Source: Hirundichthys speculiger
Lineage: Eukaryota; Chordata; Actinopteri; Beloniformes; Exocoetidae
Direction of reading: 5' to 3'
Assembly (NCBI GenBank): GCA_018398805.1
Contig: JAGFBZ010001965.1
Coordinates: forward strand, 1 to 64,000
DNA: 64,000 bases
Shown: positions 48,601 through 60,224 of the stretch, piece by piece
Position numbering within the stretch: the stretch's first letter is position 1
How the letters are laid out: each line of letters begins with the position of its first letter
Translations under genes and position numbers: made by a program
The notes under the pieces: model-generated
Told to the model about the DNA's origin: nothing
What the model saw: the letters and a program-made list of their open reading frames with translations, nothing else
Databases searched by the model: none

Positions 48601-48915
48601 TAATTATACAAAAGTCCCAATTTTACAACCCAGCGTCGAAATGTTTTAAGTTTAAAAAAAGTGGCAATTTTGCAAAACTCGTAAATTTTAATACATAAAG
48701 TTGCAGTCATGCAAAAATTTGCAATATTGAGAAAAAGTCGTAAACTTACAACAAATAAATGACAATTTTGTAAAATTTGAGGTTTTATGACAAACATTTT
48801 CTTCTTACGACAAAAAGTTGTGATACTGGAACATTTGCGGTTTTAAAGCAAAAATTCTTAATTGAGAAAGTTATAATTATACAAAAGTCCCTATTTTACA
48901 ACCTAGCGTCATTTT
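45640..48915 (+). repeat. Intron 1 satellite: 561-bp dimer followed by about six 275-bp units
   Basis: AT-rich tandem DNA filling about three-quarters of intron 1. A marker TCGAAA (degenerate in the first and last units) recurs at 47262, 47536, 47817, 48086, 48361, 48636 and 48909, spacings of 274, 281, 269, 275, 275 and 273 bp. Upstream, a longer unit repeats once with a 561-bp shift (46021 and 46582; 46321 and 46882), about twice 275-280. Each unit is itself built of diverged sub-repeats of the type ACAAAAAGTTGTGAT...GCAAAATT...CAATTTTA. Short ORFs inside are by-products. Units near the 3' end look more alike than those at the 5' end. Confidence 0.92.
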
Positions 48916-49872
48916 AAAACGTAAAACGTCAGAGTATCACGATGATGTTTGGTAAAAATAAGCCATGTAATTAAAACAAGGACTGTAGTTATTTACAGTA
49001 TAATATAAGATAATATAAGTTTTATTTAAGTGAGTGTTCCTTTTTCTCTTTTTTCCACTGGCTCCTGAAAATAAAAATAAAAACATTTCTTGGCCGACTT
49101 TGTGGCAGCTGTGGGCAAAAATCAGTTAATGGATCTCATGTCGTATCATGATGAAACTTCATCCAGTGAGCTGTTCAGACATGACGGGTTCTGTGACATC
49201 ACAGATCCAGACCAGAGTCCAAAAAGAGTTAAAAAGGCACATCTTGCAGGGAACAGGGGAGGAGTCAAGTCTGACCCCGCCCCCTAGAACCAGCTGCTAT
49301 GCACAGAGCTGCAGATACGTGGTTGAATAAAGGTTCTGCTGTATCTCTATGGTATTTAAACCATAGTGTGTCACAGATATTTCATGAAAAGAACTTGGGG
49401 AAAATGTGGAAACCTCCCGGCGGGAAAAAAAAAGAACAATACGTCTCCTTTAAAGCCAATATGAACGCAAGATTACAGGTGCGTCATTTCAGAGGTGGTG
49501 TTTCACGCCTTGTGATTCCACGTGAATCTACAGACGTTCTGTCCGTCTCCTGAGCTGCACAGAAGCATTTTTATTTAGTTTGTGTGTGTGTGTGTGTGCT
49601 GACAATAAAATATCCGTCCAGCGCCCTGCTTACAAGGACAGACGTCGTCAGAACTCGTTACTGGGAGGAAATCCCAGTAACGTGATTTTATTTTACATCT
49701 CAGCTTTATCCTGGTTTTAGTGGGAATCTACCTGGTCTCTCAATCCCAGGCTGGCAGCATGATGGAGCCCAGACGAACCCCCGTCTCTCTTATCAGCACG
49801 TTGCAGTGGTGGCGGCCGTCACAAAGTGTCGCTTAAATGTCTCATTTACATGTTTTTGTTTGTTTGTTTCAG

Positions 49873-49920
49873 GTGAAAAATGCAGGAATTTTATCTATGT
49901 TGCACCACCAAATGAAAGAG
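49873..49920 (+). CDS. gsg1l2: GSG1-like protein, coding exon 2 (48-nt microexon, residues 101-116)
   Basis: Small internal exon bounded by a pyrimidine-rich TTTGTTTGTTTCAG acceptor and a GTAAGA donor. With the G carried over from exon 1 it reads GEKCRNFIYVAPPNER plus the first base of the next glycine codon. This matches the conserved GEKCRSFI...P..ERG stretch of GSG1/GSG1L proteins at the end of the first extracellular loop, including an extra loop cysteine (C104). It is phase 1 at both ends, so skipping it would keep the reading frame. It sits 4,373 bp downstream of exon 1 and is too short to be found as a long ORF; identification rests on the splice sites and the family motif. Confidence 0.88.
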
Positions 49921-50569
49921 GTAAGAAATTCACATATATACACACTTTTATGTTGACATGGAGACATTGTGACGTCTATGTGTCCAACATTTAGTTAGAT
50001 TTATGTAACACCATAAATGGATGCGTAATTAGGGGCGGAGTCAGCTCCTGCAGAGCTGTGATGTCACCAAGGGTCATTCCTGTTATTTTTTTTTTTCATT
50101 TGTTCGTACCTTCACACCAGTTCTAACCCCCCCAGCGTCGTGACTCCATCTCTCTTCTTCCTAATGTACTTAACGAACTTTTTCCTGAATTAGATGAGTA
50201 AATAATGGCTGCAGGTGAAGTGGCCTGGCCGGATCTGAGGGTGGAGTAATTACCTTCACTGCTGGTTACAAGCGCAGGGCCGTTCTGTAAAATCAATCAC
50301 GTTTATTACGTTTTCTCCCGCCTGATCAGCTCCTGCAGGCCTCCTCCGTGGCGGGAAGCTGCCTCGTCATCCTCAGCTCCAACCGATGTGACCGCCCTGG
50401 AAACCCGCTTGAGCTTTCAGTGTTTTTCAGTGCAGCATTTTCCTCTTGTTGTTGTTTTTGTCGTTTTGAGAGAGCAGCTGTAGTTTTTGTGTAACGAGAT
50501 TTTTTTTTTTTAAGCAACCGGTCACATTCAAGGTGGCTGACTCCTCGGGGCCTTTACGATAAGACATAG

Positions 50570-50805
50570 GCCCCCGATTGTACACTTCCTGCTAGCCGCT
50601 ATCCACAAGCCGCTACCCACAAATTGCGGGTTTAGGAACCTCCGCTAACCGCTAATGCAATCTTCCGCTCCCTAAAGCCGCTACCTGTTATACCGACTCC
50701 CTTACTCACATTGTAGGTGTGGCAATGGGCGTGTCTTTTCCCCTTTACGCAAACTCGGTAACTTGCTATCGCGGGTTGCAGGTAGCAGGACCACTCGCTA
50801 CCCAT
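50570..50805 (+). repeat. Dispersed repeat, copy 2
   Basis: Same blocks as 37975-38175, plus an additional CTAGCCGCTATCCACAAGCC unit on the left and GCGGGTTGCAGGTAGCAGG on the right. Many GCTAnCCGCTA words. Non-coding. In intron 2. Confidence 0.6.
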
Positions 50806-51029
50806 AATGATAAAGATGTGTAATTATTTAAGTCAGACAACAAAAGAAACAAACGAGTTCATGTGAGAAAAGGAGGAATTAGTCCCAGCTCATTAAATCC
50901 CACCTCTTCTCCCAGAGTGTCAATATTTAAATATTTAAAAGGTTCTTTATCATCAGTCCTGAGATGAAAATATAAAGAAATCATTTGTACTATGAGATTT
51001 ACTGCGTGAACAGAAACACAAAACCCCCC

Positions 51030-51056
<27 letters not shown>
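51030..51056 (+). repeat. Poly-T tract (27)
   Basis: T run between a C6 and a C5 run, in intron 2 of the GSG1-like gene. Another poly-T (about 20) lies at 51719-51739. Confidence 0.95.
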
Positions 51057-51060
<4 letters not shown>

Positions 51061-51204
51061 CCATAAGTGGAATCATGAACAGCTTCTGGACATCAACCGG
51101 GGAGTTTTACCGTCTGTTATCACACCTTAACATCTGATTTCACGTATTTCCTTAATATTATTATTAATATCATATTTTTAGTTAATGATATTTTGGGGTC
51201 ATGA

Positions 51205-51290
51205 TCTGGGTCTCTGTAAAGCGCCTAGAAACAATTGACATTGTAACAGACGCTATACAAATGAAATTGAACTGAATTGAACTGAATTCT
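51205..51290 (+). mobile_element. SINE/LINE 3' tail (cell-type GCGCTATA family end)
   Basis: GTAAAGCGCCTAGAAACAAT...GACGCTATACAAATGAAATT followed by AACTGAATTG repeats. This resembles the shared 3' end of fish retroposons of the AAGCGCC...GGCGCTATATAAATAAAATTG type with a pentamer tail. The left limit is unclear. A probable opposite-orientation relative lies at 42235-42345. Confidence 0.5.
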
Positions 51291-52443
51291 GTCATCCATC
51301 CTCCTCTTTTGTTTGCTTCTGCTTTGATTCTTTGGTTTTGGTGAAAACGATTTTTCGTTTGCTGGAAAAGGCGGGAAGCAACGAGCTCCAAGCTGATGGA
51401 CAGACACCAGATTATTGTCTTAATTAATTTAATTAAAACCATCATCTCTGGCCTTTATTCCTGCTTCTGGTCGCCTGGTTTTACTGGTTTTAAAGACACG
51501 CGCCCGTGTAAATCAATGAAAGAGTGCAGTAATGTGGATGCAGGTTACCAGGCAACGCGTCTCCTCCTCCTCGGAGATGTTAAAGGTTGTGGCTGAACTG
51601 AAGAGCATCCAGACAGGACGCTGCTCCGTTATTCTTTATCCTTTATTCTGTGTCTGCTGATCACTTCTGCTGTTCACTGGCATCGTGTGATTAACATACC
51701 AAAGCTTTTCTAAAACATTCTTTTTTTTTTTTTTTTTTTAAAGCGCTCATGTTTCATAATCATTTCTGCCAGCCCACTCGAAGAGATGTTTTACTAAAGG
51801 TGTGAAATTCAATTTAGCTGAAGGATGTGACTGTGTTCATAAATCACGCTGAGATATTTTGGGTAACAGGCGTATTACTTTTATTACACAACTTGTGATT
51901 AATTGTCGACGCAATAACCTCCTGCCCTTGGGTGATACATGCAATTATACTGCAGCTTATATTTAAAGGGTTCTTAAATCTGCTGCTTCCTTCCACCAGC
52001 CCACAGAGCTGAGGCTCTCCAAGTTTACCCTCTCTGACTATAAAAATTCATGATTTAAGTGACAGGGATTCTTGACTCCTCCTCCTCCTCCTCCTCCATC
52101 CCCACCTCCTCCATTTACCCATTCACTCTCTCAAAACGGGCCTGGCACCGCTTCCGTTTCCCCCGGTACAGAACGTACCGAGCCAGTCTCAACGGGGCGG
52201 GGCTTATGCGATGACTCGCACAGGAGCGTTAAAGAGCCAGAAGGGACTCATCCAAGTTTTTTTTTGCAGAATTGAAACTTTTTGACGCTGTGATCTGTGA
52301 TCTTTAAAACTTTAAATGTCATATTAACAATTTGGTTAAGAAATTAAAACTAAAACTAGGGTTGTTTTTTTTACAGGAACAAAAATTGTTTTTCTTTAAA
52401 AGTTAGGAAACAGCTGGTTTCTGCCACCTTTTTCCCTCTCTTG

Positions 52444-52572
52444 GACTATGATGTCCTGTATATGAATGCATCTACAAATCATCTCCATCTGCTCGACGCT
52501 GTTTATCATGATGCACTGAGATTTATAACTGGTTGTAAACACATGACATCATCATTGTTCTCTGTACGCCTC
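52444..52572 (+). mobile_element. LINE ORF2 fragment
   Basis: Plus-strand frame reads DYDVLYMNASTNHLHLLDAV followed by YHDALRFITG, resembling the post-RT region of fish LINEs (D-V-x-Y-M-N-A-S ... L-D-A-V-Y-H-x-A-L-R-F-I-T-G). Both sides are cut off. It lies in intron 2 immediately before a minisatellite. Confidence 0.55.
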
Positions 52573-52639
52573 GGTCAGCTGGTCATCTCTGTCAGTGTGT
52601 AGAACCATACAGTGGTACTTAAACATTTACAAATCAAAT

Positions 52640-53335
52640 AAATTTAGATTTAATATTTAGATTTAACATTTAGATTTAGATTTAACATTTAGATTTAGAT
52701 TTAACATTTAGATTTAATATTTAGATTTAACATTTAGATTTAGATTTAACATTTAGATTTAACATTTAGATTTAGATTTAATATTTAGATTTAACTTTTA
52801 ACATTTAGATATAGATTTAACATTTAGATTTAGATTTAGCATTTAGATTTAACACTTAGATTTAGATTTAATATTTAGATTTAACATTTAACATTTAGAT
52901 TTAGATTTAACATTTAGATTTAGATTTAATATTTAGATTTAACATTTAACATTTAGATATAGATTTAACATTTAGATTTAGATTTAGCATTTAGATTTAA
53001 CACTTAGATTTAGATTTAATATTTAGATTTAACATTTAGATTTAGATTTAATATTTAGATATAGATTTACCATTTATATTTAGATTTAACATTAAACATT
53101 TGGATTTAGATTTAACATTCGACATTTAGATTTAACATTTGACATTTAGATTTAACATTTGACATTTAGATTTAGATTTAACATTTAGATTTAGATTTAA
53201 TATTTAGATTTAACATTTAACATTTAGATATAGATTTAAAATTTAGCATTTAGATTTAACATTTAGATTTAGATTTAATATTTAGATTTAACATTTGACA
53301 TTTAGATTTAGATTTAACATTTAGATTTAACATTT
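52640..53335 (+). repeat. TTTAGATTTAACA minisatellite, array 2
   Basis: About 700 bp of the same words as 23200-23800, with more TTTAATA and fewer TTTGACA variants. The downstream 53336-53475 matches 23800-23945 closely. Lies in intron 2. Confidence 0.95.
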
Positions 53336-53806
53336 AATTTTCGTTCACATATAACCAAATTTTAAAATAATTTATGTCTCAAATGTGTGTAAAATGAGCT
53401 ATATGTGAAGAAAATAAGCTAAATATTGAAAATATATCAGTTTGAAAACTGTAATCAAGTTTTTACATTCGGCTCCCCATATCATTGTGATTTACTATTG
53501 AACAGGTAACAGGTAACTTGAAAATGAGATCTCGATCTCAATGTGTTTTTACCTGTATAAACAAAGGAGCAAAAAATGGAAAAAAAACTGTTTGACAGCA
53601 GCCATTCTCCAGAAAGGTCACCTGTCAAACTGGAGGGCAAAGGGGGAGGAGCCTGAGCACCACCTGGGGTCTACCTGTGCACGTTTCTATCCACGGGGCA
53701 CCCTGCCTTGACATTGTAGCCAAACCCGAAGCAGCCTGGTCCAGAGTGGAGCTCCTCCTCCTCCTCCACAATCGGCTGCCATGTTGTTTTTGCCAGGAGC
53801 GATTAG

Positions 53807-54202
<396 letters not shown>

Positions 54203-54238
54203 TGACGGGTTCCACACAATCCACAACGCTGAAAAAAA

Positions 54239-54404
54239 ATATTAGACTCGCTTGGGAAGGATTCCCAGCGAAAAACGGCGCACGGGTCGGATGAGATGGA
54301 AGTCAATGGTGAAGCATGTCGGCGGGAGCATCATGGTATGGGCTCGTTCAGCAATTAAAGGTAAAATGTGGATGATGCAGCAGAACAATGACCCTAAACA
54401 TTAA
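54239..54404 (+). mobile_element. Tc1-like transposon remnant, part 1
   Basis: GTGAAGCATGTCGGCGGGAG, then GCATCATGGTATGGGC and CAGCAGAACAATGACCCTAA follow the order of Tc1-like transposase DNA (V-K-H-G-G-G-S-x-M-V/I-W, then Q-Q-D-N-D-P-K-H). Interrupted at TTAA by the 54405-55386 element and continued at 55387-55525. Confidence 0.6.
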
Positions 54405-55386
54405 AGGTGGGGTGGGTGATCTTTTTTTGCAGCATTTTTTACAATACTGCCTGAAAACCTTTTTACATTCCCATTACACCCACTGAAATAGGATGTTTGC
54501 AAAAAAAACGAAACGTTGTGGTCCAGTCTAGAGGGTGTAATCAGAGGAAAACTCTGACCAATCAATGTACTGATCATCTTTACATTTATTGGCTGCCTAA
54601 TACGTCCATCAAATATCAATGCACTCCCACCCACCCCTCCCAGGTGAGCGGACACAGCGTTGCTATTTGAAAGCCAGAAATCAAGTTAGCTCGCACAGAT
54701 CATTTTGTTGCAACAATGGCAGAGAAGAAGACGTCAACCGGCAGCAAAATCAAAGAGAAAACTGTTGTTGAAAAAGCAACAGCCATGCGGAAGCTAACAG
54801 AAGCTAACCGAAGCTAACCGAAGCTAACCGAAGAACGAAACAGAACAAGAGTGGTTATCGGTACGGCTTTCCAGCACTGGCGCCAGCTAAAAAATGAAAG
54901 GTGGCCCAGTTTCTACTGGATAGGTAAGATGATGCCGTTCTGATTATATAATATTTCAACATACTGATGGGTTATGGGTATTGTAGGCCTGTTCATCCAG
55001 TCAGTGAGAAAATGAAAGATGACAAAATTATTGTTTATCGAGTGACATGACGAACATATTCCAGCATGTTTCTCTGAGCTACCAACTCTGTCAACTAGGC
55101 TACAGTACTATGTGTGACACCGCTAGGTAGGACGCCATGGCTTGAAGTTAGCCAGCCACTCTGATGCTACTTGTTGTTGTCTCACGTATGCTCGTGAACT
55201 TCCGTGACTGCTGGAGACAGCGTGCGCTTTCATGTAGTCATGAATCGTGTGAAGGCGTGGTTTGGAGGGGTGGGCTGAAGAGGAGGAGGCGGAGCCTTTG
55301 GGAGGAAGGAGGGAGTGTATACTTTCAAAATCTTACTTAAGTTGGATTGTTGGAACCGTTTTTTTCAAAGATCTCCCACCCTACCT
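54405..55386 (+). mobile_element. TTAA-target element, 982 bp, with exon remnant
   Basis: Termini AGGTGGGGTGGGTGATCTTT and (reverse complement) AGGTAGGGTGGGAGATCTTT, flanked by TTAA (54401-54404 and 55387-55390). Same terminal family as 35757-36449 and the right edge of the window. It carries a broken coding exon at 54716-54924 and is inserted inside a Tc1-like remnant. Confidence 0.8.
54716..54924 (+). pseudogene. Broken exon inside the TTAA element
   Basis: ATG then MAEKKTSTGSKIKEKTVVEK and ATAMRKLTEANR, then a stop caused by tandem GAAGCTAACC(G) repeats, then in another frame EERNRTRVVIGTAFQHWRQL and KNERWP, ending near a GGTAAGA donor-like site. The R-V-x-I-G-x-A-F-x-x-W-R-x-L pattern resembles an uncharacterised fish protein motif I have seen in transposon-associated predictions; no function is assigned. 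Confidence 0.45.
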
Positions 55387-55525
55387 TTAATAAACCCACC
55401 AGAACTGTGGAAGAATGACTTCAGGAGGATCAAATCCACTTTATGGTGCGACCCGTTCGAGAGGTCCAGGCTGCGACCCATCAGAGGAGCTCTGGGAAGA
55501 CCTGTTCACACCAGATGAAACAGGT
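55387..55525 (+). mobile_element. Tc1-like transposon remnant, part 2
   Basis: AGAATGACTTCAGGAGGATC, AAATCCACTTTATGGTGCGACC and CATCAGAGGAGCTCTGGGAA correspond to the region after the second catalytic aspartate (W..S.S.DLNPIE.LW...L) of Tc1-like transposases. It joins in order with 54239-54404 when the TTAA element is removed. Confidence 0.55.
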
Positions 55526-56074
55526 TTTAAAGATGCTGAAAGCACTTACTTGGTTCGACCAGCTGCATTAACTCCAAAGGCTTGTTTTTTCCTTTTCCCT
55601 TCACCGCTGTGAGCCTTTAATGGGTTTGATGGTTGTGTTTGTTTGTTCCTGCGACTCAGACGATGAGCAGATTACATTTTATCTTAAATTAATGCTGAAA
55701 CCCCGTTATTTCTAAACCAGTTTTTTTTTTCTTTTATGCCTCCGTATGTGTTTTTTCACAGCTGGTTCATCTTAATAATAATAAGTTCTCCAGGTAGAAG
55801 GAAGAGAGAGCCCCTAAATGACACGCTGGTAATTAAAAGTGGGAGAAGCAAAGCATGGATGTTAACAAGCTAACAAGATGGAAATGCTTGATTACATCTC
55901 GTCTTATTGATGTTTGTCTCTGTGTTTCCGCCCACCCCAGGTGGGATCCCTCTGAGAGGAAAGTGTCCGGCGTTCGTCCTAACAGAGTCACATGTTTCTG
56001 TAATTACAGTTTTATTTTAGTCCGACAGGTTCACGGGTCGACTCCAGGTGGAGCTGTTTACCGTCAAAAGTACA

Positions 56075-56765
56075 AAAGTCTGACGTCAAAAGTTACGATT
56101 CTGTGAGAATCACAACTTTACAACAGAAATTTATGATTTTTTTTTGTTTTGTTTTTACAACAAAAAAGCGCAATTCTGGATTAGTCACGATTTTACAACA
56201 AAGTGTTTGAATTTTTTTGTCCCAAAAAAATCAGCCAAATTTTATCCGAAATTCTCCTTTCTATGACAGAAAGTTGTGATAATAAGAAATTTCTGGTTCT
56301 ACGTAAATTAAATTTAAAAATTGTGATTTTACAACAAAATGCTGTTTTACAATTCTGAATTTTTTAAATCTGAGTTTTTATGATGGCACAACTTTCTTTT
56401 TTTTTTTTTTACAACCAATCTGCAGCAGGAATTTGTGATTTAAGTCGTAGTTTTATGACAAAAAGTTTTACTTTTACGTTTACAAAGTCTAAAATCGGAA
56501 AAATTTTTGGGGTTTTAAGACAAACTGTTGGGATTTTTGGACATAAAGTTGCAGCTGCAGCCAAAGTCGTCGTCTTAAAAGTCAGTTTTGTTAAATCTGA
56601 GATTTTATGACAAACGTTGCGATGCTGTGAAATTCACAATTTTACTGCAAAAATTCTTGACTTTATGACAGAAAGTTGCAACTCTACGAAATTAACAATT
56701 TTACTCAAAAGTTGTAGTTTTATGTCAAAAATCTTTGTGAATTTTATGAATAAAAAAATGAGTGT
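56075..56765 (+). repeat. Second cluster of the intron 1 satellite sub-motif, in intron 3
   Basis: Degenerate repeats of AAAAGTTGTGAT, GTGAAATTCACAATTTTA and TTTTATGACAAA, the same short vocabulary as the intron 1 satellite, but with no clear 275-bp higher-order period. Probably an unamplified relative. It lies about 7 kb beyond the main array in the same gene. Confidence 0.65.
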
Positions 56766-56829
56766 AATTTAAAGTAGCACTGTAGACTTATATTATATTA
56801 TATTATATTATATTATATTATATTTGTTT

Positions 56830-57886
56830 TAGGGCTGGGCAAGTTAATACATTATTATTGCATTAACTCATTAATTTTTATTAACGCCGATATTATTTTT
56901 AATGTGCGTTAACGCACGTTGCTCACATGCTTTTGTTTTGAAAAGTCTGTTACTGGCTGGAAGACAATTGGCGGGAAAAAAATGCAGAAAAGCTAAAACA
57001 GACATGGATAACGGTAAAAATCAGTGAACTTTACAGTTCAGGTAGCAACTCAGGTAGCAATATTAACAATTCTGTCTGAAAACAAAAATTCTGGACTGCA
57101 ACAAAACTTTGGCGTCATTCCTCCATGTTCCATCAGATCTGCTCCATGTGTTCACTGTCCTGCTGTTCTCTAGCTGGTTACTGCAGTGCGGCTCCATCTA
57201 GTGGTACAGATGTGTAATGACAACAGAAAGTCCAGTCCTCGATTATAAAACAAATTCAGTTCTGTGGCCCATTTTTTAATTTCGTATTTTTGATCCAAGT
57301 CTAAAATTGAAATATTAAAAAAACAGACATTTCTTCGTTTTTTGTGTTAGATTTAAAAACCAAAAACGTAATAAAATGTCACTTTTTAATTTTTAAAATT
57401 TTTGATTGATACACGGATTGGTAAAGTTACTGAACTTTAACATGGACATTTTCATTTTAAAGTTCTCCCAGACGGAGGATTCAACAGAAACAAGGTTATT
57501 TGTAACAACTGACAAGTTGAACTCCCCGTTAAAAGTTTCTGCTGTTACCTCAGAAATTACCTGTTTTAATGTTCTGATTGTGCTGAGACACAATCATTTT
57601 GTTGGATTTTGTTTGTAGACTTTTTTGATTTTTTTATAAAAACAGGATGACATTAATGCCCTGGCAGTGGCAATAAGCTTTATTTTATTTTATATTTTTT
57701 AAGATGAGATTTACACTAAATATGTGTTACTGACCAGTGCTGATGTTAAAAGTGTTTAAAAAAATGTTATGACACTTTAGTTCATATGGCAGCAGAACAT
57801 TTAAATAAAAGTGACCTTTACACTACTTTTGAATTCATTATTTGATTTTGCATATACAATGCTATTTTAATCGTTGCCCAGCCCTA
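56830..57886 (+). mobile_element. hAT-type element, 1.1-kb family, copy 2
   Basis: Same termini (TAGGGCTGGGCAA ... TTGCCCAGCCCTA), orientation and order of internal blocks as 20251-21365, with indels; the right subterminal palindromic part is deleted. It also sits beside a TATTA microsatellite (56780-56822). Flanking octamers do not match well, so its target duplication is not resolved. It lies in intron 3 of the GSG1-like gene. Confidence 0.8.
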
Positions 57887-58503
57887 ATTATGTTAAATTG
57901 TGTTAGATAATATTTGATTATATAATATTACATTGCTAATCTAAATAATTGTCAGTTCCTCCTCCAAACCGCCCTCAGCTCTGCTCCCATGCTGGCGTCG
58001 GTCCAGCGTCACATCTGGCCAGCTGCCGCCCAGCAGCCCCTGAGAAGATTTCCAGCTAGTTTTCAGACGGCCCCTTCATATCCCAGCGGAGGAATTAACG
58101 ATGACCTTTTCTCTAATCCGCCCCGTGAAAATGATGCCGACCACCATGCTGAGCGGTGACTCAGCAGTAAAAGACACTTTGGCTCAGCGGCCGAGTGAAG
58201 CCACTTGCAGAGTTTTAGTCAGTCGGCGGGTCAAATTTACAGTTTTTCAAAGAACCATTTCATGAAGAGTCGTCTTACAGCAGCTGTCCACGTTTTTACC
58301 CCGTTCTTTTAGCTCCGTGGCAAATCCAGGTAGATGTAAAGACGACCTGATTTACCGTTAGTCCTGCGGTCGTGAGCTGCACACGTCAAACAGCTTCCTC
58401 TCTGAGATCATGTGAATACAGTGATCCCTTATTTTTTTTGCGATTAATTCTTCTGAATTACCCAGGTGTCCCAGTCAGTGCTGCTTTAAAGTACAGTTGA
58501 TAT

Positions 58504-58923
58504 TAGAGCTTAACGATTTTTATCGATTCTGCAATATATATCGATATTTTATCAACTATTGAGTATCGATTTTTCAGCCGTGAGTATCAATATTCTAAGC
58601 TTCTTTCAAAACCCCCGTGTCCCACCTTTAAAAGCTTGCAAGCAACAATTTGCACTGTTTAAAGAAATGAAACTATTTTTCTCAACAAATCTTTTATTCA
58701 TTTTGTCCAGCATTTACAAGCTGCCTGTCAGCCATATAATGTGGAATTGATGCTTTCAGTTCAATTAATTCAAACAAAGTCATTGGAACACTCACAAGAT
58801 GTCACCAAAATCATCTTTGATGTAATGATGTAAATGTATCTTAAGATAAATATCAATATATATCGTATCATGAGCCGAATATCGTGTATTGTATCGCGAG
58901 ATTAGTGTATCGCTACAGCCCTA
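58504..58923 (+). mobile_element. hAT-type MITE A, 420 bp
   Basis: Termini TAGAGCTTAACGA and (reverse complement of right end) TAGGGCTGTAGCGATACACTA. Flanked by GTTGATAT on both sides (58496-58503 and 58924-58931), a perfect 8-bp target duplication. Subterminal ATATCGAT-type motifs. Non-coding. Confidence 0.75.
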
Positions 58924-58931
58924 GTTGATAT

Positions 58932-59305
58932 TAGGGGTGAGTATTGGCAAGGACCTCGCAATACGATATGTATCGTGATACTTGGGTATGATATTATCAC
59001 GATATCATGATACCGCGATATATTGTGATATTCTACCCAGTTAGTATCTAAATTAAAAGTAGAGATGAAAAATCAAGTTGCTGTATATGTTCATCAGATG
59101 ATATTGATCATTCAGAGGACAAACTGAGTCAAAACTATTTGCTTCAAAACAACCTATTTATTGTTTATTATTAGTGTTTTTGCACATTTAAGTGAATGAA
59201 TGAATTTTCCTAAAAAAATTGATATTAGGAGCTGAAAAATCGATATTATATCGGGCGGCCGAATATCGCGATATATTGCCAAATCGATATTTTTTCACAC
59301 CCCTG
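58932..59305 (+). mobile_element. hAT-type MITE B, 374 bp, inserted against element A
   Basis: Termini TAGGGGTGAGTATTGG and (reverse complement of right end) CAGGGGTGTGAAAAAATA. Left flank GTTGATAT (shared with element A), right flank GTTGATAC (59306-59313), 7 of 8 matching. Same family as 32503-32791, with which it shares most of its length. Non-coding. Confidence 0.78.
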
Positions 59306-59313
59306 GTTGATAC

Positions 59314-60224
59314 ATAAATGAGCTGAAATTTTCTGACTGTCCGTCCTGTCTGAAATGTTCCAGAACATTTAATCATATCTTATTTGCATCTATTGGGGTT
59401 TTGTGCCTCCAGTTGCCTTTAATAGAAAGTAGCTCGACAGGAGACACAAATGCAAAGCATCATGGGTTTGGGAGTTGAGACAGAGATAAGAAAAAAAGAG
59501 ATGGTGTGTAAAAGCAGATCCAGGCGTCTGGAAACGGTTTCAACAACCAAAGTCTCGTAGCTCCACGTCCAGGCGGGCGTCAACGCAGCACCACCTTTGA
59601 CTAAAAACGTCCACGTCATCTGTAGACTCGACCACCTCTGCTGAGATTAAAGCCACGACGTGAGAAACTAACCCTATTATCAGTTTATATAAAACACAGA
59701 AATGCCTCTGATCAGCAAAAAAAAAAAAGAAAAGTTGCGATTCTTTGGACGAAGATCTGGGGAAACTCCTCTCACAGATATGAATATTTAGGCGCCGCGA
59801 GGCCCGAGGGTGCATACTGATTAATTTGGAGTCTGTTCCAGTGTGACTTCTGCTTCGGTTTTAAATCAGAACAGAGTCGGCGTGCTGCTTTTTCATCTTG
59901 TTAACATGTGAAGCGGTGCCGGCCTTGTCTTTACCAGTTAAAGGCCATTCAGACTTTGTTTCACCGTGGTTACTGTTCACCTCGTGTCATCTGAACCTTT
60001 TATATTCGACTTTTCCACAGTTTCAACACAGATGCTGATAGAGAAACAAGAGCCAATTTTCCTTATTGAGTAGTAATTTTTCTGATTATGCTGACGTCAC
60101 TTGAACATAACATTCACTGCCGGTCATTTAAGGCTCAGAGGGAGCGAGGCACTGCTGTGTTGACAAAATATATATATGTTATCGGAGCTATTCGTTATGA
60201 TATTGGACTGATCGGGATGACGTC
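59314..60224. other. Intron 3, no feature recognised
   Basis: Anonymous intronic DNA of the GSG1-like gene. No downstream exon was found here. Confidence 0.4.

Noticed and set aside
45640..48915. Possible CRISPR-like array
   Set aside because: Repeats are contiguous and diverged with no unique spacers of constant length, and the host is a eukaryote; it is satellite DNA.
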